A DNA stretch of 9,975 nt. Origin: CAZBQG01 sp964493945. GTDB lineage: Bacteria; Pseudomonadota; Alphaproteobacteria; Rhodospirillales; UBA2165. Positions 1 to 6,845 of the stretch are shown piece after piece (within the stretch, counting starts at the first letter, position 1; every line of letters begins with the position of its first letter). The notes below the pieces were generated by a model, which did no database searches, had not been told where the DNA came from, and saw only the letters and a program-made list of their open reading frames with translations. The position numbers and the translations under genes are program-made. The stretch is from assembly GCA_964493945.1 (NCBI GenBank), contig CAZBQG010000163.1, positions 1-9,975 on the forward strand, given 5' to 3'.

Positions 1-2
1 CT

Positions 3-236
3 GCTCCAGTTAAGCAAATAAAATATTGCGGGGATACCTATGACGTTTCGACGGTTACCGGCATGACTCGTCAGTATTGGGAGTACAACTTACGTTTCAA
101 AACCGATGGCAGCGAAAGGGGGCCGGAGAAGGGCTCGCCAATATTTGTGCCATCGGGCACCGTCGGTGATCGCGCGTATATTGTCTTCGCTACACCGGAA
201 GAGATTGGGGCCGCAATTACCCACGTTTGCCGGTGA
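3..236 (+). CDS. C-terminal part of a small hypothetical protein (cut by window edge)
   Basis: A reading frame with no stop codon enters from the left edge and ends at TGA 234-236, giving 77 visible residues. The composition looks like real protein: the stretches RQYWEYNLRFKTDG, SPIFVPSGTVGDRAYIVF and TPEEIGAAI give an amphipathic beta-rich pattern. Cysteines at visible residues 9 and 76 could form a disulfide, which would fit a secreted or periplasmic protein. An internal ATG at 63 could start a 57-residue version, but the frame stays protein-like upstream of it, so the true start is probably outside the window. I cannot assign a function. It resembles small conserved hypothetical proteins of alphaproteobacteria (from memory, not searched). 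About 75 bp separate its stop from the IS30 remnant. Confidence 0.6.
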   Translation, partial: APVKQIKYCGDTYDVSTVTGMTRQYWEYNLRFKTDGSERGPEKGSPIFVPSGTVGDRAYIVFATPEEIGAAITHVCR

Positions 237-310
237 TGGGTCCGGAGCTTTCCACATCACAATCCCTTTCTGCTGTAGGGTTCCGATGGCTGAATGACCG
301 TTTTTGGCGG

Positions 311-335
311 TGGTCTCAATAGATCGACGCAACAC
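311..335 (+). repeat. left terminal inverted repeat of the IS30 remnant
   Basis: The reverse complement of this 25-mer matches 541-565 at 20 of 25 positions, with the 12 positions nearest the element's interior (cgacgcaacac side) identical. The true outer end may lie 1-3 bases further left, since a few more positions also match. Confidence 0.8.
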
Positions 336-367
336 TTTAATCTTTAATGAAAAGATGGAGTGTTGTC

Positions 368-514
368 ATGAGTCACAGACGTCGAATTTATGTCACGAGT
401 GATCAGAAGTCCGAGATATGGGATCGCTGGCAGCGTGGTGAGTCGATGAGTTCGATCGGCCGCGTGTTTGGCCCGTCAGTTAAACGAACGGCCCAGAAAG
501 ACATTGAAATTTGA
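368..514 (+). pseudogene. truncated IS30-family transposase, N-terminal end
   Basis: The 48-codon frame begins at ATG 368 with a GGAG Shine-Dalgarno sequence about 8 bases upstream. The first 36 or so residues (MSHRRRIYVTSDQKSEIWDR, then WQRGESMSSIGRVFG) match what I know of the N-terminal helix-turn-helix region of an IS30 transposase subgroup. After residue ~36 the frame leaves homologous sequence and ends 12 codons later at TGA 512. The transposase catalytic DDE domain is wholly absent. The change of frame at about 470-480 marks the deletion junction with the C-terminal fragment. Confidence 0.75.
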
Positions 515-560
515 AACACCAGCTGAGAGATTTAACGCGTGTGTTGCGTCGACCGGTTGA
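474..560 (+). pseudogene. IS30-family transposase, C-terminal end fragment
   Basis: Read in the frame of codon 480-482 (tta), the sequence encodes RQLNERPRKTLKFETPAERF followed by NACVASTG and a TGA at 558-560. The (L)NxRPRKTLxFxTPAExF signature is the classic C-terminal end of IS30-family transposases. It lies in a different frame from the N-terminal fragment and directly abuts it, so the two are the ends of one gene joined by an out-of-frame internal deletion. The last codons lie inside the right terminal repeat, as in intact family members. Confidence 0.8.
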
Positions 561-565
561 GATGA
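541..565 (-). repeat. right terminal inverted repeat of the IS30 remnant
   Basis: Partner of the repeat at 311-335: the inner 12 bases (gtgttgcgtcga) are perfect, then 8 of 13 match. It overlaps the final six codons and stop of the transposase C-terminal fragment. Confidence 0.8.
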
Positions 566-600
566 CAGCTAAACCCGGCGGTTCCAAGCCGCCACATTGT

Positions 601-629
601 ACGGCTGCTTTCGACCAGAAAGCCGACGT
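601..629. repeat. hairpin-forming inverted repeat next to the IS30 remnant
   Basis: Arms 601-612 (acggctgctttc) and 618-629 (gaaagccgacgt) pair at 10 of 12 positions around a 5-base loop (gacca). There is no T-run, so it is not a normal terminator. A second small hairpin (ggcggtt/aagccgcc) lies just upstream at 577-593. From memory, similar palindromes with an AAAGCxGACxTT core recur between genes in many proteobacteria; I could not test copy number here. The rest of 566-711 shows nothing I can identify. Confidence 0.5.
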
Positions 630-711
630 TTGAGTTGTGCGGGAAACACTTGAATTTGCTCGGCCCCCAGCCCGCGTTGCCCATACCCCGACAAGCCTGT
701 AAAACACCCCC

Positions 712-1494
712 ATGACAACGCTGGAACTCTATCACGGGCTGGGCTCCACCTGTTCCAAGAAGGTGCGGCTTTGCCTTTATGAAAAGGGTCTGGACTGGGA
801 GAGCCATGTGCTCAACCTGCAAAAATTCGAGCAGCATGATCCGGACTATCTGAAACTTAACCCCAAAGGCGTGGTGCCCACCTTGGTGCATGATGGCAAG
901 CCGATCATCGAATCGTCGCGCATCATCGAATATCTGGATGAGCGTTTCCCCGAGCCGCCCCTACGCCCGGCAGATGATATGGGCCGGGCGCGCATGACAA
1001 AATGGACCCAATGGTCCGACGATGTGGGTTATGGGGCGGTCTATATTCCCACCTGGGATATGCTCAGCCGCCCCGTCGCCCAGACCCTCTCGGACGAGCG
1101 CTTGACCCAAGTGCTGGACGCGGTGCCTACCGTTGAGCGCCGCGACCGCTGGCGGGCCGTGGCGCGGGAAGGCTTTTCTCAAGATAAATTCGACGAAGCC
1201 CATGCAAAGATGTTCTCCACACTGGAGGGCATGGAAGCGGAGCTGGAGGACGGCCCCTGGCTGGCAGGATCAGGGTTTTCCCTGGCCGATATCGCCATCG
1301 TGCCGTTTATTGAGCGCATATTCGATCTCCGCCCCGAATTGGAAGATGACCTGGCCCGCCCCAGGGTCAGCGCCTGGTTCGCCGCCATGCGGGAACGGCC
1401 CAGTTTTGAGAAAGCCTTTTTCTTCCAGGGTATCGATACCCGCATGGCGGCCGTCCGCGCCTCCCAGATCGAAGCCGGACTGATAGAAGGCTGA
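712..1494 (+). CDS. glutathione S-transferase family protein
   Basis: The 260-residue protein has the two-domain GST layout. Residues 1-80 form the thioredoxin-like glutathione-binding domain: STCSKKVRL (12-20) supplies the catalytic Ser/Cys region, LNPKGVVPTLVHDG (49-62) carries the cis-proline, and ESSRIIEYL (67-75) carries the Glu-Ser pair that holds the glutathione gamma-glutamyl group. The all-helical C-terminal domain contains GPWLAGSGFSLADIAIVPFI (181-200) with the usual folding-motif Asp (193). The middle (105-160) is longer than in minimal GSTs, so the protein sits above the common 200-230 residues. It is cytosolic, with no signal peptide. The expected role is conjugation to, or removal of groups from, glutathione adducts; the substrate is unknown. 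There is no strong Shine-Dalgarno sequence before ATG 712. It is followed after 23 bp by a methyltransferase gene on the same strand. Confidence 0.88.
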   Translation: MTTLELYHGLGSTCSKKVRLCLYEKGLDWESHVLNLQKFEQHDPDYLKLNPKGVVPTLVHDGKPIIESSRIIEYLDERFPEPPLRPADDMGRARMTKWTQWSDDVGYGAVYIPTWDMLSRPVAQTLSDERLTQVLDAVPTVERRDRWRAVAREGFSQDKFDEAHAKMFSTLEGMEAELEDGPWLAGSGFSLADIAIVPFIERIFDLRPELEDDLARPRVSAWFAAMRERPSFEKAFFFQGIDTRMAAVRASQIEAGLIEG

Positions 1495-1517
1495 GGAAGC
1501 GCTTTATTTGCAATCAC

Positions 1518-2258
1518 ATGGGTGAGATGCCAGATTGTCGCCCGGCATTAACTGTTACCGGGATAGGCTGTATGGGTTCGGACCTCCGGTCCGGTGGGCT
1601 GGAACAATGGATCGTGGCGCGGGCGCCCCGATTGTTGCCATCATGGATCATGCGTTGGCTGTCGGTGGTTTATTACCGGCTGAACCGCTACCGTTTACGC
1701 CTGTTCACCCGCCCGCCCTCCATGAAGGAAACCTTCAAGGCGCGGGACCGGCGTATGCGCCAGGGCCTGTTCGACACATATTTTTTGGGCGACGGCCTGG
1801 ATATCGGCCATGGCGGGGATTTTGTGGTGGAAGGCTGCCGGGGCTGGGAGATCGAGGATGGCGATGCCCATGAATTGGCGGAGATCGACGGGGAAAGTTT
1901 CGATTTCGTCTATTCGTCCCATTTGCTCGAACATCTGACTGACCCGGCCCGCGCCATCCGCAATTGGTGGCGGGTGCTAAAGCCCGGCGGGTATTTGATC
2001 CTTTACGTGCCGGGCCGGGATCTGTTCGAAAAAAAACAAAAACTGCCGTCGCGGTTTTCCGGCGATCATTTGCATTTTTTCCTGCTGGAGACGGATGATC
2101 CGCCGGACACCATCGGTCTGGTGCCATTGCTCCGCCGGGAATTGCCGGGATGCGAAATCCCCCACGCCCAGACCTGCGGTGAAGGCCACACCATCACCGA
2201 CCCGGCCATCTATCCTGACGGCGAATATTCCGTCGAAGTGATTGCCCGCAAGCCATGA
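1518..2258 (+). CDS. class I SAM-dependent methyltransferase (Methyltransf_11-like)
   Basis: The 246-residue frame contains the class I methyltransferase core. Motif I is a degenerate LGDGLDIGHGG (90-100) where most relatives have DxGxGxG. GDAHEL (115-120) is at the motif II position, SFDFVYSSHLLEHLTDP (127-143) is a typical motif IV/post-motif, and WRVLKPGGYLILYVP (151-165) is the motif V region. The C-terminal half has an HLHFF segment, as in enzymes that adjust lipid or sugar substrates, but the substrate is not predictable. The start is uncertain: ATG 1518 lacks a clear ribosome site, and ATG 1572 (residue 19) has a GGGAT about 10 bases upstream and removes an unremarkable leader. The stop overlaps the start of the UPF0104 gene (ATGA), implying translational coupling. 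Confidence 0.8.
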   Translation: MGEMPDCRPALTVTGIGCMGSDLRSGGLEQWIVARAPRLLPSWIMRWLSVVYYRLNRYRLRLFTRPPSMKETFKARDRRMRQGLFDTYFLGDGLDIGHGGDFVVEGCRGWEIEDGDAHELAEIDGESFDFVYSSHLLEHLTDPARAIRNWWRVLKPGGYLILYVPGRDLFEKKQKLPSRFSGDHLHFFLLETDDPPDTIGLVPLLRRELPGCEIPHAQTCGEGHTITDPAIYPDGEYSVEVIARKP

Positions 2259-3247
2259 AGATGCTGAACAAACCATGGCTCAAGCTGGTATTCAAACTGG
2301 CATTATTTTGCCTGTTGATCTGGATATTGGCGGCCAATTTCGACTGGCGGGCTGCCCTCGGACGATTGGGGGATGTGAAACCGGGCAGTGCCTCCCTGGC
2401 CTTCGGGACCGGTCTGGTCCTGCTGGTCCACAATACCGTCCGCTGGCGCGTGGTGATGGCCGCTACCAGCTCCAGCCTGGCGTTTTTGAACACCTTCCGC
2501 ATTCTGTTAATCGGTGTTTTCTTCAACCAGACTTTGCCCTCATCGGCAGGCGGGGACCCGGTGCGCATGTATCTGGCGGGCAAGGCCGAGCTGGATATGA
2601 AGGACGCCATTTCCGGCGTCATATTGGAGCGCGTCGCCACCCTTTTGGGGTTGGTTATCCTGGTGGTTGCCAGCCAGCCATTTTTGCTGGCCCGCATCGG
2701 TGACAATCCGCTCAAATGGTTTTTCCCCGGACTGGCCGTGGCCTTGCTGGCGGGAGTTCTGGTGCTCATGTTTCTGGACCGGCTGCCGGGCCGGCTGGGA
2801 CGCCTTTGGCTGTTCCGTGCCCTGTTCCGCCTGTCGGAAAACGCCCGGGGGCTGTTCCTGGCGCCCCGCTATGCGGGCCAGGCCGTCGCCTTGGGCGTAA
2901 CGGGCAACATATTGCTGGCCTTGATGGTCTTTTTTCTGGCCCGCTCCCTGGATTTGGGTATCGGTTTCATGGATTGCCTGGTGCTGGTGCCGCCGGTCAT
3001 TCTGGTGAGCACGGTTCCCATTATGCCGGGCGGCTGGGGGGTGCGCGAATTCGGCATGATCGCCGCCTTCGGGCTGATCGGCATAAATGCTGAAAATGCC
3101 CTGGCCCTGTCCATATTGTTCGGCTTCATGTCAGTCTTGCTAGGTCTGCCGGGTGGTATTCTGTGGCTGGCCAGCGGCTACAGGCGGAAAGACGTGGCCC
3201 AGGAAATGGACAGCTCAGCCGCCGAAATTAGGTTTTCGCGCTCATAA
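2255..3247 (+). CDS. UPF0104 / lysylphosphatidylglycerol synthase TM-region family membrane protein
   Basis: A 330-residue polytopic membrane protein with about eight hydrophobic segments, starting at residues 10-28 and ending near 285-307. It carries the family signatures: FFNQTLPSSAGGDPVRMY (89-106), ILERVATLLGL (123-133) and VPIMPGGWGVREFGM (254-268). These are hallmarks of the YbhN/AglD/MprF-flippase-like group, which acts in the inner membrane on lipids or lipid-linked sugars. The soluble aminoacyl-lipid synthase domain of MprF is absent, so this is not a lysyl-PG synthase. The start at ATG 2255 overlaps the upstream methyltransferase stop by 4 bp; ATG 2261 (residue 3) is an alternative. 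The pair may modify and move the same lipid, but that is inference. Its last 70 bp overlap the permease gene on the other strand. Confidence 0.87.
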   Translation: MKMLNKPWLKLVFKLALFCLLIWILAANFDWRAALGRLGDVKPGSASLAFGTGLVLLVHNTVRWRVVMAATSSSLAFLNTFRILLIGVFFNQTLPSSAGGDPVRMYLAGKAELDMKDAISGVILERVATLLGLVILVVASQPFLLARIGDNPLKWFFPGLAVALLAGVLVLMFLDRLPGRLGRLWLFRALFRLSENARGLFLAPRYAGQAVALGVTGNILLALMVFFLARSLDLGIGFMDCLVLVPPVILVSTVPIMPGGWGVREFGMIAAFGLIGINAENALALSILFGFMSVLLGLPGGILWLASGYRRKDVAQEMDSSAAEIRFSRS

Positions 3248-4443
3248 AGCCTTGACGATATATAGATCAGAACAAGAGCCAGAAGTCCGGTGAAGGATGC
3301 GGAATAGGCCAGATTGATCAGCTCAACATCCTCGTCCCGCACATATTGGCCCATGATCAGCGTTTGTGAAAAAATGGGAATGGTCATCATCCATTTCTGG
3401 GTTTGCACCGGCGAAAAGACCATGGCCATGCCGGGAATGGCGGGCACCAGGGGCAAAAGTCCGAAATAGGTTTGCGCTTCCTTGAAGCTGCGGGTCACGG
3501 TGGCGATCATGAGCTGGACGCCGACGGCAACCATCATCAGCGGCAGGGCCATAAAAAACATGGCCAGCAGTGCCATGGGCCTGAGCGTGTTTTCAAATGC
3601 CTGGGCATCCCCGCCGACAAAGGTGAAGATCAGTTTGAAAGCGGTCAATTGAACCACCACGGCCATGGCGGTGAAAAAAAGTGCCGCCAGAAATTTGCCC
3701 AGCATCAATGCCCAGCGGGACACCGGATTGATCAGCAAGGGCTCCAGCGATCCCCGTTCGCGCTCGCCCGATGTGGCATTGACCGCCAAATAGACGCCGC
3801 CCATGAACAGATTGAAGATGAACAGGGGCGGCATCATGAACAAAAGAATCTCGAAGATCAGCACGCCGCGGCTCACATTCCGGGTGTTGATGGCAAGGGG
3901 TTTGAAGGTCTGGCAATCCACGCCCCGGGATGAAATGCGCTGGCCCCAGACTTCGGTGTTGAATTCGCCCAAAAGCCCCGCCGTCCGGTTGAGCGCAAGC
4001 AGGCCCGGCAGGCACGACGAATTACCGATGATCTTCAGCTTGGCCGTCCGCTCTGCCTTGAAATCCGCGCCATGTTCCCGGGGGATGACGACGGCGGCCG
4101 GGATCGCGCCGATGCGCACCGCTTCTTCCACATCCTTGGGCGCGGTGATCACATTTACTTTGCGCTTTTTCAGATATTGGATCAGTTCCGGGCCGTTTTC
4201 CGCGCCCTGGATATGCACCGTCGGGTTTTCCTGCGTGCCGCTGACCACCACATCCGTCACCGCCAACATGATCACGCCCAAAAGCAGGGGGCCCAGCATG
4301 GGGTAGAGGAATGCCACCAAAAGCGAGCGCCGGTCCCGCCCATTGTCCAGGACTTCTTTTGCAAAGACCACGCCGATTTTACGCAACATGTTCTTCATCC
4401 GCGCCGGTGCCGGTAAGGGCCAGAAACATATCTTCGAAATCAC
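3178..4443 (-). CDS. ABC-2 type transporter permease (NatB-like)
   Basis: The 421-residue protein has the NatB/ABC-2 layout. One membrane segment near residues 41-63 is followed by a large extracytoplasmic domain (about 65-190, containing VHIQG and an AAVVIPREHGADF segment). Then come five to six membrane segments (about 194-222, 245-275, 288-315, 325-343, 375-397) with the cytoplasmic coupling stretch GERERGSLEPLLINPVSR (226-243) between the first two. It is the membrane half of an exporter paired with the ATPase just upstream; NatAB-type pumps export sodium, but the substrate here is unknown. The start is probably Met16 (4398) or Met19 (4389) rather than 4443, because the longer version lies inside the ATPase coding end; MLRKIGVVFAKE is the natural family start. 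The C-terminal tail after ISSRLYEREN overlaps the convergent UPF0104 gene by 70 bp. Confidence 0.88.
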   Translation of the reverse strand: MISKICFWPLPAPARMKNMLRKIGVVFAKEVLDNGRDRRSLLVAFLYPMLGPLLLGVIMLAVTDVVVSGTQENPTVHIQGAENGPELIQYLKKRKVNVITAPKDVEEAVRIGAIPAAVVIPREHGADFKAERTAKLKIIGNSSCLPGLLALNRTAGLLGEFNTEVWGQRISSRGVDCQTFKPLAINTRNVSRGVLIFEILLFMMPPLFIFNLFMGGVYLAVNATSGERERGSLEPLLINPVSRWALMLGKFLAALFFTAMAVVVQLTAFKLIFTFVGGDAQAFENTLRPMALLAMFFMALPLMMVAVGVQLMIATVTRSFKEAQTYFGLLPLVPAIPGMAMVFSPVQTQKWMMTIPIFSQTLIMGQYVRDEDVELINLAYSASFTGLLALVLIYISSRLYERENLISAAELSISWATSFRL

Positions 4444-5118
4444 TGCAGCCCGTGCGCTCGGCCAATTCCTGGGCTGTGCCCAGGGCTACCACCCGCCCTT
4501 CGGCCAACACCACCAGCCGGTCAGAGATAGAAGCCACTTCTTTCATGATGTGGGAACAAAAGAGAATGCATCTTTCCTCGTCCTGCAGCTCCTTGATCAG
4601 CCCATGGACGGCGCGCGAGGTGGCCAGATCCAGCCCGTTGGTCGGCTCATCCAGCATCAGATTCTGGGGGCGGTGCAACAGGGCCCGGGCCAGGGTCAGC
4701 TTCCGGGTCTGGCCCTTGGAAAAGCCCTTGGCCCGCCGGCCGATGAATTCGCCCATGCCCAGGGCGCCGGCCAGCTCTTCAATGCGGGCTTCCAGTTCCG
4801 CCCCGCCCATGCCGTGGAGGCACCCGAAATAACGGATATGTTCGCGCGCCGTCAGGCGGGGATAAAGGCCCGGTTGTCGGGCAGAACACCGATGTGCTTT
4901 TGAACTTCGCCCCTTTCCCGGACCGTGTCGAACCCATCCACCGATGCCCGGCCCCCGTCGGGGCCCATGACCGTATAGAAGATGCGCAAGGCCGTCGTCT
5001 TGCCCGCGCCATTGGGTCCGATCAGACCTGTCACCTGGCCATCCGCCGCCTGGAAATCGATACCGTCCAGCGCGGTCACGGATTTGAATCTCTTGCAGAG
5101 GCCTTCGACCCGTATCAT
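4379..5118 (-). pseudogene. NatA-like ABC transporter ATPase, frameshifted
   Basis: Two adjacent frames together encode one complete ABC ATPase of about 245 residues. The first (ATG 5118 to TGA 4852-4854) carries the core N-terminus and Walker A GPNGAGKT (34-41), ending HIGVLPDNR then AFIPA. The second frame continues the expected family sequence at about 4867 (LYPRLTAREHIRYFGCLHGM) and carries the signature FSKGQTRKLTLARAL, Walker B LMLDEPTNGLD and the switch histidine in LFCSHIM, ending at TAA 4379. Adding one base to the CCC run at 4869-4871 (GGG on the coding strand) would restore ...DNRGLYPRLTARE..., exactly as in NatA relatives. This is either a real inactivating deletion or a homopolymer error. 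An AAGGA lies 12 bases before ATG 5118. The gene sits 26 bp after the sulfatase stop and overlaps the permease start. Confidence 0.85.
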
Positions 5119-5144
5119 GGATGGCGGATCCTTTTTGGTTTACC

Positions 5145-6749
5145 TCATGCCATGGCCGTCGGCAGGGGGCTGCGGTCGATCAATTCCATCTGACGCCGGG
5201 CGAGCAATTCCATAAGCTCTAATTTTGTCCCTTGATGTTCCGCCTCGTCCCATAAATTTTCCATCTCATCGGGGTCATTGGCAAGGTCGTACATCTCGCC
5301 CCAATCCTCATCGTGATAAAGGGTGATGCGCCAACCCTGGGTAACCAAAGTGTGCAGCCGGACCGGGCCCTTGAACCCCAGATAAGTGCGTTGCTGATCA
5401 TCCTCGATCAGGATGCTGTCATGGACCTTTTCTGTCTCACCCGCCGCCAGGCCCAGCAGGCTTCGGCCCTGCATGCCGTTATAGGGCTCGAGCCCGGCAC
5501 GGTCCAAAATGGTGGCGCCGATATCCAGGGTTCCGGCCAAGGCGCCGCAACTGCCGGGCTTGGCATTGGATTTGGTATCGGCCCAGATGAAGGGCACCCG
5601 GACGAGACCCTGGAAGGGCAGGGGCCCCTTCAGCAACAGGCGGTGATCACCCAGATAATCACCGTGATCGGTGGTGAATATGACCACCGTGTCATCGGCC
5701 ATGCCCAATTCCTCCAGTCGCTTAAGCGTGCGTCCGATGGTATCGTCGATCATGGTGATGGAGCCCAGGGTCAAGGCCATGGCTTCGCGGGCTTCCCGTT
5801 CATCGATGGCGAAGGCGCTTTGGGAATTAACCTCCGCCTTGCCCTCTTCGCGCATTTGCCGGGCCCAGGCCACATGGGGTGGCGGCTCCCGGTTGACCAG
5901 CTTGAACGAGTTGGGAAGCACCATGTCTTCTGGTTTGTACATGTCCCAATATTTGCCGGGCGGGGTAAAGGGATGATGGGGATCGGGAAAGGACATCATG
6001 GCGAAAAAGGGCTGATCATCACCTTGAGCGGCGTGGCGTTCCAGGAACTGGTTGGTCATCTCTCCCACATAGCTGGTGGTGTATAGCTCTTCGGGGATGG
6101 CCGTGCGTCTTGCCTGGGGGCAAACATAATCATGATCCAGGGCGTTTTCCGGATCGCGCAACGCGTCCGCATCCGGATGATTGGCACGAAGCCAGTGCAG
6201 GTAATTGCCACCTACCTTATCGCCATGGGCCGTGCATAAATCCACATGATCGAACCCGTAATAGGGCGTATCCACCTTGTAATCCGGATCATCGGCCCAG
6301 GAAGCAGGTGTTTCCTGAAGGTAGCTTCCCTCGCCCTGGGCGGGGCGCATGGCTTCGGCCAGATCACCCTTTGGGTATGTTCTGCCGGCGGGCGGATCGC
6401 CCCGCTTCAGGGGCGGCGGCCTTGTGTCGAAATTCTGCAGATGGCTTTTGCCCAGAAGCGCCGTCGAATAGCCCTCGGTGCGCAAGAGATCGACTAAGGT
6501 GTTGGAGCGCAAGGGAAGGCAAATACCGTTATGGCGCACCCCATGAAGTGAAGGCATGCGCCCGGTCATCAGGGTGGAGCGGTTGGGCTGGCATACCGAA
6601 CTGGCCACATAAAACTTGTCGAACCGGCGCCCGCGTGCCGCCAGCCCGTCCAGATTGGGGGTCTGCAACAGGGGATGGCCGTAACAGCCCAGATGATCGG
6701 CACGATGTTGATCCGTGATGATGAGCAAGAAATTGGGCCGCTTCGCCAT
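5145..6749 (-). CDS. type I sulfatase (formylglycine-dependent), cytoplasmic
   Basis: The 534-residue protein has alkaline-phosphatase-superfamily sulfatase architecture. The signature CQPNRSTLMTGR (53-64) matches C-x-P-x-R...TGR; Cys53 is the residue converted to formylglycine. Metal and substrate ligands are visible: Asp13 and Gln14 in LLIITDQHRADHLG, Lys101 and His103 in LLGKSHLQ, the His pair in FPDPHHPF (258-259), Asp361 and His362 in FTTDHGDYLGDH, and Lys374. The C-terminal subdomain has the usual EMYDLANDPDEMENLW (485-500). There is no signal peptide, so it probably acts in the cytoplasm on an imported or internal sulfate ester. The substrate is not predictable (choline-sulfatase-like and arylsulfatase groups are both possible). 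The start is supported by an AGGGGA seven bases before ATG 6749. It is first in a - strand unit with the ABC exporter and divergent from its likely maturase. Confidence 0.92.
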   Translation of the reverse strand: MAKRPNFLLIITDQHRADHLGCYGHPLLQTPNLDGLAARGRRFDKFYVASSVCQPNRSTLMTGRMPSLHGVRHNGICLPLRSNTLVDLLRTEGYSTALLGKSHLQNFDTRPPPLKRGDPPAGRTYPKGDLAEAMRPAQGEGSYLQETPASWADDPDYKVDTPYYGFDHVDLCTAHGDKVGGNYLHWLRANHPDADALRDPENALDHDYVCPQARRTAIPEELYTTSYVGEMTNQFLERHAAQGDDQPFFAMMSFPDPHHPFTPPGKYWDMYKPEDMVLPNSFKLVNREPPPHVAWARQMREEGKAEVNSQSAFAIDEREAREAMALTLGSITMIDDTIGRTLKRLEELGMADDTVVIFTTDHGDYLGDHRLLLKGPLPFQGLVRVPFIWADTKSNAKPGSCGALAGTLDIGATILDRAGLEPYNGMQGRSLLGLAAGETEKVHDSILIEDDQQRTYLGFKGPVRLHTLVTQGWRITLYHDEDWGEMYDLANDPDEMENLWDEAEHQGTKLELMELLARRQMELIDRSPLPTAMA

Positions 6750-6845
6750 GTCGTTTCCCCTGAGTGAAAATCCGCTACGCGCAATCTAACCGCCATGGCC
6801 GGTCCGGGCCAGAACCAATTTCAGCCGGATTTGGCGAAATAATTC

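Larger units (their letters stand above)
311..565 (+). mobile_element. IS30-family element with internal deletion (MITE-like remnant)
   Basis: Imperfect terminal inverted repeats at 311-335 and 541-565 bracket about 255 bp; the innermost 12 bp are identical and 20 of 25 positions match overall. Inside are both ends of an IS30-type transposase gene and no middle. The N-terminus begins at ATG 368 (MSHRRRIYVTSDQKSEIWDR, then a helix-turn-helix-like stretch to SSIGRVFG). The C-terminus is in a different frame (NERPRKTLKFETPAERF, then NACVASTG and TGA 558-560). As in complete elements, the right repeat overlaps the last transposase codons. Full IS30 elements are about 1.0-1.2 kb with a transposase of roughly 320-350 residues, so about 80% is missing. 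The copy cannot make its own transposase but keeps both ends, so a related transposase might still mobilise it. No target duplication is clear. Confidence 0.85.

Noticed and set aside
90..335. Open frames on both strands at 90-335
   Set aside because: They cross the terminal repeat of the IS element and compete with a better protein-like frame ending at 236.
577..593. Hairpin as a terminator of the IS remnant transcript
   Set aside because: The stem is short and has no following T-run.
2194..2769. 191-codon open frame on the - strand
   Set aside because: It is antisense to the UPF0104 gene, whose family motifs are clear; the composition is a shadow pattern.
5313..6086. 257-codon open frame on the + strand
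   Set aside because: It lies wholly antisense to the well-supported sulfatase gene; its Gly/Gln/His-rich composition is typical of a shadow frame in GC-rich DNA.
6750..6845. Promoters for the divergent sulfatase and maturase genes
   Set aside because: Promoters must be near here, but no pair of -35/-10 boxes with sensible spacing stands out on either strand.
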